This document shows positions 34,366-43,784 of a DNA stretch of 64,000 nt, one piece after another. Below the pieces are notes generated by a model. The model ran no database searches. It was given only the letters and a program-made list of their open reading frames with translations, and was not told the origin of the DNA. Every line of letters starts with the position of its first letter. Position 1 is the stretch's first letter. The position numbers and the translations under genes were made by a program. Origin of the DNA: Candidatus Izimoplasma sp. HR2 (GTDB taxonomy: Bacteria; Bacillota_I; Bacilli_A; Izemoplasmatales; Izemoplasmataceae); NCBI GenBank assembly GCA_000753575.1, contig JRFF01000022.1:1-64000 (forward strand). Reading direction: 5' to 3'.

Positions 34366-35772
34366 ATGACTAAAGAAGATAATAGAAGATATTTAATACT
34401 TAAAGACTCAAATATTTATAAAGGACTTTTGATACTTGCATTACCATTAATGTTAAATAACTTTATTAGAACAATACATGATTTAGTAGATATGTACTTT
34501 GTTAAGAGTATACCAGGACATGCTACTGAAGCTGTTAACTCAATAGCAGTAACATTCCCTGTGTTGTTTACATTTATATCACTTGGAATGGGACTTGGAA
34601 TTGCTGGGACTGCATTAATATCTCAATTTGTAGGATCTAATCAACGAGATGATGCTAGATGTTATGCTACTAACTTATTTGTTATAGCTGTAGTTGTAGG
34701 TATTGTTTTAAATATTGTGATGTATTTTGGATCTCCTTATGTAATGTACTGGATGGGTAATGATGGATTTACTTTAGAGAAAAGTTCTAACTATTTACAA
34801 ATTAGATCATTTGAATTAACACTATTGTTTATATTCTTTGCATTCACGGCAATTAAACAATCTGATGGTGATACTGTGACTCCTGTGGTGTATGGGGTAA
34901 GTACAATAATTATTAATATTATTCTTACACCTATAATGATTTTGGAAGATATTAATATATTTGGATTATCATTTAGTGGATTAGGATATGGAGTTGAAGG
35001 AGCTGCTTACGCTACTTTAATTGCTCATTTAATTGTTATGCCGTTTGTTTTATATCAATTATTCTTCTCGAAAACTGGGTTAACTATATCATTTAAATTT
35101 CATAAATTTAGAAGAAAAATATCGAAACAAATTATGAGAACAGCTTTACCGGCATCTAGTGGACAAGCTTTAACTGCGATAGGTTTTATTATAATGACAA
35201 CAATTATTATTTCTTATGGTGTTGATACACTTGCGGCATTTAGCATTGGAAATAGAATAGCTAGTTTGATACTTCACCCAGTTATGGCAATTGGTGGAGT
35301 TGTTGCTGCATATATAGGACAAAATATTGGGAACTTAAATGTTGAAAGAGCAAAAGAAACATTTAAGAAAGCAATGATATTATCTTTAGTGATTATGACT
35401 GTATTAAGCATTATAGTTATGTTTTTAAGAGAACCTCTTGCGATGATTTTCTTAGAAGAATCTGAGGCAATTGATTTAACTGTTAAATATATGTTTTATT
35501 TAATTATAGGATTACCTTTGATGGCAATCTTCCAAACATTTATTGGAACATTTAACGGGACAGGACATACAAAGTTTACATTTGCTATTGGAGTAACAAG
35601 ATTATGGATTTTAAGAATTCCTTTAATTCTAATATTCAAATACTTTACTGATATGGGAAGTAGTGGAATATGGACTGCGATGTTAATTAGTAACTTTATA
35701 ATTGCTTTCGTAGGATATGGAATGTATAAAACATTAGATTTCAAACCGAGAATTGAACTTAGAGACAACTAA
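34366..35772 (+). CDS. MATE-family efflux transporter
   Basis: A 468-aa multidrug and toxin extrusion-type exporter with 12 predicted helices in two related halves. LALPLMLNNFIRTIHDLVDMYFV and MRTALPASSGQALTAIGF are the matching half-starts of the family. Members use Na or H gradients to export cationic drugs, or in other branches metabolites. The track start at GTG 34327 overlaps a likely -10 (TATAAT 34335-34340); the ATG at 34366 after AGAGAGGTG is preferred. It is monocistronic, flanked by terminators on both sides. Confidence 0.88.
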   Translation: MTKEDNRRYLILKDSNIYKGLLILALPLMLNNFIRTIHDLVDMYFVKSIPGHATEAVNSIAVTFPVLFTFISLGMGLGIAGTALISQFVGSNQRDDARCYATNLFVIAVVVGIVLNIVMYFGSPYVMYWMGNDGFTLEKSSNYLQIRSFELTLLFIFFAFTAIKQSDGDTVTPVVYGVSTIIINIILTPIMILEDINIFGLSFSGLGYGVEGAAYATLIAHLIVMPFVLYQLFFSKTGLTISFKFHKFRRKISKQIMRTALPASSGQALTAIGFIIMTTIIISYGVDTLAAFSIGNRIASLILHPVMAIGGVVAAYIGQNIGNLNVERAKETFKKAMILSLVIMTVLSIIVMFLREPLAMIFLEESEAIDLTVKYMFYLIIGLPLMAIFQTFIGTFNGTGHTKFTFAIGVTRLWILRIPLILIFKYFTDMGSSGIWTAMLISNFIIAFVGYGMYKTLDFKPRIELRDN

Positions 35773-35790
35773 AATTAGTTGTCTTTTTTA
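35763..35790 (+). terminator. Intrinsic terminator of MATE gene
   Basis: AGACAACTAA/TTAGTTGTCT around AA, then T6. The left arm overlaps the stop codon of the MATE gene. Confidence 0.85.
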
Positions 35791-35799
35791 TTTTAGTAA

Positions 35800-35828
35800 T
35801 TGTATTTTGAGCTTACATATACTATAAT
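35800..35828 (+). promoter_or_regulatory. Promoter of gltX
   Basis: TTGTAT at 35800 and TATAAT at 35823 with a 17-nt spacer, 24 nt before the start codon. Confidence 0.75.
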
Positions 35829-35852
35829 ATGTTAGGTTAAAGGAGTGATTTT

Positions 35853-37271
35853 ATGAGTGTACGAGTTAGATACGCACCAAGCCCTACAGGGGACTTACAT
35901 ATAGGTAATGCTAGAACTGCATTATATAATTATTTATTTGCGAAAAAATATAATGGATCTTTTATAGTTAGAATAGAAGATACTGATATAGTAAGAAATG
36001 TTGAAGGTGGAACTGAGTCTCAACTAAAATTCTTACAATGGTTAGGAATTGATTGGGATGAATCTATTGATAAAGATAAAGGTTTTGGACCTTACACACA
36101 ATTAGAAAGATTAGATATTTATCAAAAATACGCTAATCAATTAGTAACTAAAGGATTAGCATATAAATGTTATTGTACTACTGAAGAATTAGCAATGGAA
36201 AAAGAACAGTTAATTAAAGATGGAAATGATAAACTACATTATTCACAAAAATGTTTAGGTTTACCTAACCAAGATAAACCTTTTACATTGAGATATAGAG
36301 TTCCTAAATATCAAGAATATACATTTAATGATATCGTTAAAGGGGACGTTACTTTTAGAAGCGAAGATATTGGTGACTGGGTAATTATGAAAAATAACGG
36401 AATTCCTACATATAACTTTGCATGTGCAATTGATGATCATTTAATGGAAATCACTCATGTTTTAAGAGGAGACGATCATATTACTAATACTCCAAAACAA
36501 ATGATGATTTATAATGCATTTAAATGGGAAGCTCCTAAATTTGGACACATGACTTTAATTGTTAATGAAAATATGAAAAAATTATCTAAACGTGATTTTT
36601 CAATAATTCAATATATTGAACAATATCAGTCTTTAGGATATTTACCTGATGCATTATTTAATTTTATTTCACTTTTAGGATGGAGTCCTAAAGGGGAAGA
36701 AGAAATTTTAAGTCATGATCAACTGATAGAAATGTTTGATGAAAATAGATTATCTAAATCACCAGCTAGATTTGATAAAGAAAAATTAGCTTATATTAAT
36801 AATAGATATGTTAAAGAATTATCTTTAGAAGAGACAATTGAGTTATGTATGCCTCATCTAGTTGAAGAAGGAATTGCTGAAGATCAAGATGAAGACTGGA
36901 TTAAGTCTTTAGTATCAGTATTTAAAGATAGATTAAGCTATGGTGCTGAAATACTAGATTTATATGAAGAATTCTTTAATCAAGAATTTGTATTAGATCA
37001 AGAAGGAATTGATTTCTTGAATGAAGAAGGCGTTAATGAAACATTAACTGCATTTAGAGATTTACTAAATGATGTTGAAGAATTTAAAGCTCAAAATATT
37101 AAACCACTTATAAAAGAAGCGGGTAAAATTGCTGGTTCTAAAGGTAAAATGTTATTTATGCCACTTAGAATAGCAACTACTGCGTCAATGCATGGACCTG
37201 ATTTACCTCAAGTTCTTGCTTTACTAGGAAAAGAAGTAGTAATAGAAAGATTAAATTCATTAATTAAATAA
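35853..37271 (+). CDS. gltX: Glutamyl-tRNA synthetase
   Basis: A class Ib synthetase of 472 aa: RYAPSPTGDLHIGNARTA (HIGN for HIGH) at the N-terminus, KLSKRDFS at about 240, and a C-terminal all-helical anticodon domain. In lineages lacking GlnRS it also charges tRNA-Gln for amidotransferase correction; whether that applies here cannot be seen. In Bacillus, gltX neighbours cysS; here about 1.3 kb of rluF-like and csp genes separate them. SD AAGGAG 8 nt before the ATG; own promoter and terminator. Confidence 0.96.
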   Translation: MSVRVRYAPSPTGDLHIGNARTALYNYLFAKKYNGSFIVRIEDTDIVRNVEGGTESQLKFLQWLGIDWDESIDKDKGFGPYTQLERLDIYQKYANQLVTKGLAYKCYCTTEELAMEKEQLIKDGNDKLHYSQKCLGLPNQDKPFTLRYRVPKYQEYTFNDIVKGDVTFRSEDIGDWVIMKNNGIPTYNFACAIDDHLMEITHVLRGDDHITNTPKQMMIYNAFKWEAPKFGHMTLIVNENMKKLSKRDFSIIQYIEQYQSLGYLPDALFNFISLLGWSPKGEEEILSHDQLIEMFDENRLSKSPARFDKEKLAYINNRYVKELSLEETIELCMPHLVEEGIAEDQDEDWIKSLVSVFKDRLSYGAEILDLYEEFFNQEFVLDQEGIDFLNEEGVNETLTAFRDLLNDVEEFKAQNIKPLIKEAGKIAGSKGKMLFMPLRIATTASMHGPDLPQVLALLGKEVVIERLNSLIK

Positions 37272-37275
37272 GTTT

Positions 37276-37306
37276 AAACAAACTGCTAATCCAGTTTGTT
37301 TTTCTT
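37276..37306 (+). terminator. Intrinsic terminator of gltX
   Basis: Perfect 10-bp stem AAACAAACTG/CAGTTTGTTT (37276-37285 and 37292-37301), loop CTAATC, then T-rich sequence. Confidence 0.9.
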
Positions 37307-37333
37307 TGAAGGTATCAGTGAATTATGTATAAT
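37306..37333 (+). promoter_or_regulatory. Promoter of pseudouridine synthase gene
   Basis: TTGAAG at 37306 and TATAAT at 37328 with a 16-nt spacer, starting right behind the gltX terminator. Confidence 0.65.
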
Positions 37334-37353
37334 TAAGAAGTAGAGGTGATTTT

Positions 37354-38076
37354 ATGGAAACTAGAATAAATAAGTATTTAAGTGAAATTGGATACTGTTC
37401 AAGAAGAGAAGCTGACAGATTAATCGATCAAAATAAAGTTACAATTAATGATTTAGTTCCAGAAAAAGGAACAAAAATAATAGATGGAGACATTGTTAAG
37501 GTTGATGGAGTTATTGTTAATAAAATTGTTGAGTCTGTATATATTGCTTTAAATAAACCAGTTGGAATTACTTGTACAACAGATAGAAATATTACTGGAA
37601 ATGTTGTTGATTTTATGAATTATCCGGAGAGGATATTTCATATAGGAAGACTTGATAAAGATTCTAGTGGATTAATATTTATGACTAACGATGGAGACAT
37701 TGTAAACAAGATTTTGCGAGCTGGTAATAATCATGATAAAGAATATATTGTAAGAGTTGATGAGCCAATAACAGATGAATTTATTGAAGGCATGAAGAAT
37801 GGTGTTCCAATTTTAGATACTGTGACAAAGCCTTGTATAGTAAAGAGAACAGGGCATAAGGAATTTAAGATAATTTTAACAGAAGGTATGAACAGACAAA
37901 TCAGAAAGATGTGTGATTACTTCGGATATAGAGTTCATAATTTAAAAAGAATTAGAATAATGAATGTTAATTTAGATATAGGAAATGGTAAGTGGAGACA
38001 CTTAACAAAATTAGAAATAAGAGACTTAAAAGCTCTTGTCGCAGACTCTGATAAGACAGAAAATGCAAGTAAATAA
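37354..38076 (+). CDS. rluF: 23S rRNA pseudouridine synthase, RluF-like
   Basis: A 240-aa RsuA/RluB/E/F-family protein. An N-terminal S4 RNA-binding domain (RINKYLSEIGYCSRREADRLI, about 3-60) precedes the catalytic domain with GRLDKDSSGLIFMTNDGD, where the Asp after RL is the catalytic residue. NKPVGITCTT and the sequence LRAGNNHDKEYIVRV match RluF (U2604) more closely than RsuA. A C-terminal NRQIRKMCDYFGY motif is present. It is monocistronic with SD GAGGTG. Target-site assignment is by resemblance only. Confidence 0.88.
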   Translation: METRINKYLSEIGYCSRREADRLIDQNKVTINDLVPEKGTKIIDGDIVKVDGVIVNKIVESVYIALNKPVGITCTTDRNITGNVVDFMNYPERIFHIGRLDKDSSGLIFMTNDGDIVNKILRAGNNHDKEYIVRVDEPITDEFIEGMKNGVPILDTVTKPCIVKRTGHKEFKIILTEGMNRQIRKMCDYFGYRVHNLKRIRIMNVNLDIGNGKWRHLTKLEIRDLKALVADSDKTENASK

Positions 38077-38101
38077 AAAAAGTCTCATATGACTTTTTTT
38101 A
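38075..38101 (+). terminator. Intrinsic terminator of rluF-like gene
   Basis: AAAAAAAGTC/GACTTTTTTT around TCATAT. Mostly A-T stem, but the T run is long. Confidence 0.8.
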
Positions 38102-38192
38102 TTGGAATATCAAAGTAGCTATGTGACGATATATACACAACTGTCACACAAAAAAATGACTTAATGTCTATGTAAGGCTCTTAGGCAAGAAT

Positions 38193-38239
38193 TGCAAACA
38201 AAAAAATAGTTTGCATTGAAACGTAATATGTATTATAAT
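38193..38239 (+). promoter_or_regulatory. Cold shock gene promoter with overlapping inverted repeat
   Basis: TTGCAT (38211) and TATAAT (38234) are separated by 17 nt. A perfect inverted repeat, TGCAAAC (38193-38199) / GTTTGCA (38209-38215), overlaps the -35, placed as a repressor operator would be. The leader is only about 35 nt, unlike the long CspA thermosensor leader of E. coli. Confidence 0.65.
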
Positions 38240-38279
38240 TTAAATAGAAATAAAGTAAAGTATAGAAAAGGAGATTCAC

Positions 38280-38477
38280 ATGACAGGAACAGTAAAATGG
38301 TTTAATTCAGAAAAAGGTTACGGGTTTGTTACTACAGAAGACGGAGCAGATATTTTTGTTCATTTCACAGCTATCCAAGGAGACGGTTTCAAAACTCTAG
38401 ACGAAGGACAAAAAGTTGAATTCGACGTAGTTGAAGGAGACAGAGGTCCTCAAGCTGCTAACATAGTAAAACTTTAA
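38280..38477 (+). CDS. csp: Cold shock domain protein
   Basis: A 65-aa single-stranded nucleic acid-binding OB fold. [14 protein letters not shown] is RNP1 and DIFVHFTAI is RNP2. The length and the tail [10 protein letters not shown] are typical of Bacillus CspB-like RNA chaperones. SD AAAAGGAG 8 nt before the ATG. It is a monocistronic gene with a consensus-like promoter overlapped by an inverted repeat, and with a strong terminator. It is probably highly expressed; whether it is cold induced is unknown. Confidence 0.96.
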   Translation: MTGTVKWFNSEKGYGFVTTEDGADIFVHFTAIQGDGFKTLDEGQKVEFDVVEGDRGPQAANIVKL

Positions 38478-38487
38478 TGAATTAGAG

Positions 38488-38518
38488 AAACAGGAGATAA
38501 ATTCTCCTGTTTTTTTTG
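38488..38518 (+). terminator. Intrinsic terminator of cold shock gene
   Basis: Perfect stem AAACAGGAGA/TCTCCTGTTT (38488-38497 and 38503-38512), loop TAAAT, then T8. One of the strongest in the window. Confidence 0.95.
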
Positions 38519-38598
38519 TTTACTATTTAGAATGATTAACATATAATTAAATAAGAATATAAATAAATTTACATATAGAAATTAAGGAAGTGAATCAT

Positions 38599-39933
38599 AT
38601 GAAGATTTTTAACTCATATACAAATAAACTAGAGGAATTTAAAACAATACATAAAGGTGTTGTAAACATGTATGTCTGCGGACCTACAGTTTATAATTAT
38701 ATTCATATAGGAAATGCTCGTCCAGTTATCTTTTTTGATACTGTTAGGAGATACTTAGAACATCGAGATTATAAGGTAAATTTTGTATCTAATTTTACTG
38801 ATGTTGATGATAAAATCATTACAAAAGCACTTGAATTAGAAGTGACTGAAAAGGAAATTACCGATAAATTTATTGCAGCATTTTTGAGCGATGTAGAGAA
38901 GGTAAATTCAAGTACAGATTATACAAAACCTAGAGTTACAAATTACATGGATCATATTATAAATTATATCGATATTCTAGTTAAAAAAGGGTATGCATAT
39001 GTAGTAGATGGAGATGTATATTTCAGAGTAAAAAATGTAGAAGATTATGGTAAATTATCTAATAGAAATGTTGATGATTTAGTGAGTGGTTCTAGAGTAG
39101 ATATTAATAATAAAAAAGAGAATCCGCTTGATTTTACATTATGGAAAAAAACAGATGTTGGAATAAAATTTGATTCTCCATGGGGAGAAGGAAGACCTGG
39201 ATGGCACACTGAATGTGTAGCTATGATTGATGATGTATTTGGTGAACAAATCGATATACATGGCGGTGGAAGTGGATTGATGTTCCCTCACCATGAGAAT
39301 GAAATAGCACAGTCATTAGTGTTGAATAATCATACTTTAGCTAAGTACTGGATGCATAATGGATTATTAAATATTGGTGGAAATAAAATGAGTAAAAGTG
39401 AAGGTGAAGTTGTACTAGTAAAAGATTTAACAGTTGATTCAAATGCCTTTAGATTATTTACTTTGTCTACGCATTATAGAAGTCCAATTACTTATACAGA
39501 TGAGGCACTTGATGTGTATGTAAAAGAGTGGGATAAAATTAAACGAATTTATTCATCACTATTCTTAAAATTAGACCTAGAAGATAGTCTTATAGGTAAT
39601 GCAAAAATCAACCCAGATTTATTAAAAACTTATAAAGAATTACTAGATGCAATGGATGATGATTTTAATACTGCAAATGCAATTACTGCTCTTCAAAATT
39701 TAATTAAAATTTCTAACCAAATGTTAAGAAACAAAACTGAAAATAGTGTCTTGCTTTCTGCGCTTAAATTATTTGAAGATTTCTTTGAAATTTTAGGGTT
39801 GAAATATAAAAAACATCCTTTAAGTTCAGAAGATAAAAACACTTATAAATTATGGAATAAAGCTAGAAGTGAAAAAGATTTTGCTCAAGCGGATATTTAT
39901 AGAAATATTCTTCAAGAAAAAGGAATCATCTAA
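38599..39933 (+). CDS. cysS: Cysteinyl-tRNA synthetase
   Basis: A class Ia synthetase of 444 aa. YVCGPTVYNYIHIGNARP contains the first zinc Cys and the HIGN motif; WHTECVAM and HHENE supply the remaining zinc ligands; KMSKSEGE is the KMSKS loop. The track starts at GTG 38590, which overlaps the SD AAGGAAG. The ATG at 38599 is correctly spaced. Its stop overlaps the start of mrnC by one base, the arrangement seen in Bacillus, although the following trmH-like gene is missing here. Confidence 0.95.
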   Translation: MKIFNSYTNKLEEFKTIHKGVVNMYVCGPTVYNYIHIGNARPVIFFDTVRRYLEHRDYKVNFVSNFTDVDDKIITKALELEVTEKEITDKFIAAFLSDVEKVNSSTDYTKPRVTNYMDHIINYIDILVKKGYAYVVDGDVYFRVKNVEDYGKLSNRNVDDLVSGSRVDINNKKENPLDFTLWKKTDVGIKFDSPWGEGRPGWHTECVAMIDDVFGEQIDIHGGGSGLMFPHHENEIAQSLVLNNHTLAKYWMHNGLLNIGGNKMSKSEGEVVLVKDLTVDSNAFRLFTLSTHYRSPITYTDEALDVYVKEWDKIKRIYSSLFLKLDLEDSLIGNAKINPDLLKTYKELLDAMDDDFNTANAITALQNLIKISNQMLRNKTENSVLLSALKLFEDFFEILGLKYKKHPLSSEDKNTYKLWNKARSEKDFAQADIYRNILQEKGII

Positions 39934-40295
39934 TGCTTCAACTTAGTGGAATTACACTTGCTTATATTGGAGATAGTATTTTTGAAGTTAAGGTTAGAGA
40001 ATATTTAATTGAAAAGGGATTAACTAAAGTTGATGATCTTCATAAAAGTGCAATTAAGTATGTAAGTGCTGTTGGACAATCTGAAGCTTTTGATTTAATA
40101 GAAGAGAAATTAACTGAAAAAGAAATGAGTATTTTTAAAAGAGGAAGAAATGCTGAATCATCTAGAAAACCTCGTAATACTTCATTAGCAATTTATAAAA
40201 AAGCAACCGGATTTGAGGCTTTAATAGGCCATTTACATTTATCTAAGGATTTTGATAGATTAGACGAGTTATATACGATTATATTCAATAATTAG
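39933..40295 (+). CDS. mrnC: Mini-ribonuclease III
   Basis: A 120-aa RNase III catalytic domain without the double-stranded RNA-binding domain. LAYIGDSIFEVKVREYL carries the metal-binding Asp of the family, and KRGRNAESSRKPRN is the typical basic loop. Mini-III matures 23S rRNA ends in Bacillus. It is translationally coupled to cysS (TAATG overlap). A terminator follows directly, so the cysS-mrnC pair is a complete unit. Confidence 0.94.
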   Translation: MLQLSGITLAYIGDSIFEVKVREYLIEKGLTKVDDLHKSAIKYVSAVGQSEAFDLIEEKLTEKEMSIFKRGRNAESSRKPRNTSLAIYKKATGFEALIGHLHLSKDFDRLDELYTIIFNN

Positions 40296-40299
40296 AGAT

Positions 40300-40338
40300 A
40301 AACGGGAAGAGATATTTCTTTTCCCGTTTCTTTTTTTA
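40300..40338 (+). terminator. Intrinsic terminator of cysS-mrnC
   Basis: AAACGGGAA/TTCCCGTTT (40300-40308 and 40321-40329) with a 12-nt loop, then T7. Confidence 0.9.
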
Positions 40339-40345
40339 CACTATG

Positions 40346-40401
40346 AAACCGCTATCTTGTTTATCTGATTTGTTGACTATGGAAATTTTTAATTGTAATA
40401 T
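40346..40401 (+). promoter_or_regulatory. Promoter and shared upstream box of pullulanase gene
   Basis: AACCGCTATC at 40347-40356 lies 16 nt upstream of TTGACT (40373-40378), which is 17 nt before TAATAT (40396). The same box, at the same distance to the same -35 hexamer, occurs before the surface-protein operon at 43813. This implies a common regulator binding just upstream of -35, as an activator would. Confidence 0.75.
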
Positions 40402-40452
40402 GTGAGGTAGATATTAAGATTAATAATACTTAACTAAAAATATAAAGTGTCT

Positions 40453-40474
40453 AAATTGTTAGGCAATTTTTTTT
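40453..40474 (+). terminator. Possible attenuator in pullulanase leader
   Basis: AAATTG/CAATTT with loop TTAGG, followed by a T8 run, lies between the promoter and the start codon. The stem is short (6 bp, A-T rich), so termination would be partial. It may attenuate transcription or be chance in AT-rich sequence. Confidence 0.4.
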
Positions 40475-40492
40475 ACATAGGGAGTGAATTTT

Positions 40493-43400
40493 ATGAGACT
40501 TAAAAAAATATTACTGATGATTATTTTGTCATTATCTTTATTTGTAGGAATGAATGTAAGAGCTGTTGGAGCTTCAACAGCGGATACTTTAGTAGTTCAT
40601 TATCATAGATATGATGATACTATTGGAGATTATTCATTATGGCTATGGCCAATGCCACTTGATGCTAATGGTACTGATTACTATTTTAATAGTACCGATA
40701 GTTATGGTTCTGTTGCTACTGTTAATTTGAGCGATACTAATTTAGATGGTTTAGATAGTATTGGTATTATTGTAAAAAAAGGTGATCCATGGGTAAAAGA
40801 TATTTCTGTTAATAGATATATTGATATGACACAACCTAACGGTAGTGGAGAAGTTCATGTGTATTTATTACAAAGTGAAGAATTTATATCTTATGTAAGT
40901 AGTGATACTGGTAGTTGTGATAGAAATGTATATAATGATCCAGATGAATGTGCTCAAGTTATTGAGACGAAATTACTAGATACTTATTTTAATGATGATC
41001 TTCATATTGAATTTAGTACGACTGTTTCTGTTACTTCAGCTGATGTTGTTGTATTAAAAGAAGGAGTTCCTGTAACTTATACTGGATTCACTAGTGGAAC
41101 AAGTGGAACTTTAGTATTAGATGATCCAGTAGATGTTTCTAAAAAATATGAGATTCAAGTTGATTTAGGAACTGAAACTGTAACTAATATAATAAGAGTT
41201 GGAAGTGATTATGATTCAGCAATTTTTCAATCAGCATATAATTACGATGGAGAACTAGGTGCAATATACTCTTTAGCTTCAACTACTTTTAGATTATGGG
41301 CTCCTGTATCTTCAGAAGTATCACTTAATCTATATGACGCAGGTCATACTGTAGCTACTAGAGCTGACGGTGATGATACTGCAGTAGTTCATCCAATGAC
41401 ATATTTAGAAAAAGGTGTTTGGGAAGTTACAATTCCTGGAGATCAACATGGAATGTATTACACATTTAATGTAGTTAATAGTGGTAGTGAAGTAACTGAT
41501 ATTCAAGACCCTTATAGTTTATCTTTAGGAGTAAACGGGCTTAGAAGTATGGTTGTTGATTTTGCTCAAATTAATCCTGTTGGATGGGATACTGATTCAG
41601 GGATTGATGGATATACTAATCCAAATGATTCAATTATTTATGAAATACATATTCGTGATTTAACTTCTCAGCTTTCTTGGGGAGGACCTTTGGAATATGC
41701 TAAAACATATATGGGATTCACAGTAGAAGGAACTTCATATACAAATACCAATACAGGTATAACAGTTAGTACTGGACTTGATCACTTAATAGAACTTGGG
41801 ATAACTCATGTTCATTTACTTCCAACATATGATCAAGATAATTGGAATGATGAAACAGATATGGCTTTTAACTGGGGATATAATCCAGTTAATTATAATA
41901 GTCCTGAAGGTGGATATTCAACTGATCCATATGACGGAAGTGTACGTGTAACTGAATACCAAGAAATGGTTATGGCTTTACATGATAACGGAATTAATGT
42001 AATTCAAGATGTTGTGTATAATCACACAGGAAACGGTTCAGGATATAGTTTTAATCTTGTAGTTCCTAATTATTTCTATAGACTAGATAGTAATGGAAAC
42101 TTTAGTAACGGAACTGGAGTAGGTAACGAAACAGCAAGTGAAAGATATATGGTTCGTAAATATATTGTTGATTCAGTAAAAATGTGGGCAACAGAATATC
42201 ATATTGATGGATTTAGATTTGATTTAATGGCAGTTCATGATGTAACTACTATGAATTTACTGTCCTCTGAATTGGAATTAATTGATCCAGATATCTTTGT
42301 TTACGGTGAACCATGGGGTGGAGGAACTATTGCCCTAGCATATAATCTACAAGCAGGTAAAAATAATATAACTAATATGCCAAGTATCTCGGCATTTAAT
42401 GATCAATTTAGAGATGCTGTTAAGGGTTCAACTTTTGATGCTAGTGGTTCTGGATATGTAACTAATTCTAATGGTATTTACGATATCATGAAAGGTATTG
42501 AAGGTTCAGTAAATTGGGGATGGGGATTAACTTCAACTCAATCTGTTAACTATGTAAGTGCTCATGATAATTTAACACTATATGATAAATTAAAAGCAGC
42601 AAATAGTGCATCTAGTTATACTGAAGAAATAGATTATCAAGCAAGACTAGCTAACTCAATAGTTATGTTTAGCCAAGGTGTTCCATTTTTACATGCTGGT
42701 GTTGATTTCCTAAGAACTAAAGGTGGAAATCATAATAGTTATGATGCTAGTGATATTGTTAATCAATTAAACTGGGTTAGAAAAAGTATCTATGTAGATT
42801 CATTTGAATACTACAAAGGTATTATTGAAATTAGAAAAAACTTTGAGTCATTTAAAATGACAAGTGAAGCAGACATAGAAGCAAACCTTACATTCTTATA
42901 CCCACCGGGTACCGGAATGATTGGATATAACTTAACTAAGAATAGCGAAGATATCCTTATTTACCACAATGGTGGAGAAGAAATTAATAATATTACTTTA
43001 CCTAGTGGAGCTTGGTCATTAATTAGTGACAGAGATTTTGCTGGATTAGATAGCTTAGGAACATATAGTAGTACTTATCCGATTGAAAAAGCAGAAACAT
43101 TAGTATTTGTAAGAGGTAATATTGGTGATGTTATTCCTTCACCTTTACACGAAGTAGAAGTTTCATTACCTGAAATAACAAATTTATTTAATAGTATATA
43201 TGAAGGTGTTACATTTAATTTAACAGCTAATACTTTTATTTATGAATATACTCTAGACGGTACTACATTTACTACAGTTTCTCCTGCTTCAGCTTCAGTA
43301 GCTTTAGAAGATTTAGAACCAGGTGTTTATAATGTTCAGATTAAAGATATATTTGATGAATTATCTGAAGTATTTGTTTTAACTATTAAAGAACAAACAG

Positions 43401-43633
43401 TTGTGACACCTACATGTTCAGATGATCAAACATTAGTAGATAATGTATGTGTTGATAATATTGATCCAGGTCCGATATATTGTTCAGATGAACCAAATAA
43501 TCCTGATTGTATTGAGGAAAATTTAGGTGATGATAATGATGATGGAAATTCTACATTAATCGTTGTGATTATTGTTGGTGTAGTTGGATTGTTAAGTGCA
43601 GGAATTTTATTCTTTAAAAAAATATTCATTTAA
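40493..43633 (+). CDS. pulA: Cell-anchored type I pullulanase
   Basis: It cleaves alpha-1,6 branches of pullulan, starch and glycogen outside the cell. The signal peptide covers about residues 1-28. A CBM41-like starch-binding domain (about 30-115, HYHRYDDTIGDYSLWLWP) follows, then a linker domain, CBM48 (about 255-345), and a GH13_14 catalytic barrel with pullulanase motif NWGYNPVNYN (about 462), DVVYNHTG (505), GFRFDLMAVHD (nucleophile D, 571), YGEPWG (acid E, 603) and SAHDN (688). The C-terminus has a Cys-rich acidic linker and a final membrane helix with KK, anchoring it to the cell. The track start GTG 40484 lies in the SD GGGAGTG; ATG 40493 is used (1046 aa). It is monocistronic, sharing its promoter architecture with the next operon. 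Confidence 0.92.
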   Translation: MRLKKILLMIILSLSLFVGMNVRAVGASTADTLVVHYHRYDDTIGDYSLWLWPMPLDANGTDYYFNSTDSYGSVATVNLSDTNLDGLDSIGIIVKKGDPWVKDISVNRYIDMTQPNGSGEVHVYLLQSEEFISYVSSDTGSCDRNVYNDPDECAQVIETKLLDTYFNDDLHIEFSTTVSVTSADVVVLKEGVPVTYTGFTSGTSGTLVLDDPVDVSKKYEIQVDLGTETVTNIIRVGSDYDSAIFQSAYNYDGELGAIYSLASTTFRLWAPVSSEVSLNLYDAGHTVATRADGDDTAVVHPMTYLEKGVWEVTIPGDQHGMYYTFNVVNSGSEVTDIQDPYSLSLGVNGLRSMVVDFAQINPVGWDTDSGIDGYTNPNDSIIYEIHIRDLTSQLSWGGPLEYAKTYMGFTVEGTSYTNTNTGITVSTGLDHLIELGITHVHLLPTYDQDNWNDETDMAFNWGYNPVNYNSPEGGYSTDPYDGSVRVTEYQEMVMALHDNGINVIQDVVYNHTGNGSGYSFNLVVPNYFYRLDSNGNFSNGTGVGNETASERYMVRKYIVDSVKMWATEYHIDGFRFDLMAVHDVTTMNLLSSELELIDPDIFVYGEPWGGGTIALAYNLQAGKNNITNMPSISAFNDQFRDAVKGSTFDASGSGYVTNSNGIYDIMKGIEGSVNWGWGLTSTQSVNYVSAHDNLTLYDKLKAANSASSYTEEIDYQARLANSIVMFSQGVPFLHAGVDFLRTKGGNHNSYDASDIVNQLNWVRKSIYVDSFEYYKGIIEIRKNFESFKMTSEADIEANLTFLYPPGTGMIGYNLTKNSEDILIYHNGGEEINNITLPSGAWSLISDRDFAGLDSLGTYSSTYPIEKAETLVFVRGNIGDVIPSPLHEVEVSLPEITNLFNSIYEGVTFNLTANTFIYEYTLDGTTFTTVSPASASVALEDLEPGVYNVQIKDIFDELSEVFVLTIKEQTVVTPTCSDDQTLVDNVCVDNIDPGPIYCSDEPNNPDCIEENLGDDNDDGNSTLIVVIIVGVVGLLSAGILFFKKIFI

Positions 43634-43637
43634 GTAT

Positions 43638-43667
43638 AAAAGTGCGACTTGTTCGCACTTTTTTTAT
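43638..43667 (+). terminator. Intrinsic terminator of pullulanase gene
   Basis: AAAAGTGCGA/TCGCACTTTT (43638-43647 and 43653-43662), loop CTTGT, then T7. Confidence 0.92.
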
Positions 43668-43784
43668 TTATACTGAAAATGATTCCATATACCATGATTT
43701 ATATGTCAATTTATTTTATATTTTGTTTGTGAAAACACCCCGCACTTTAATTAGCTAAACTGCTCATATATGTCTAAACCAAGG

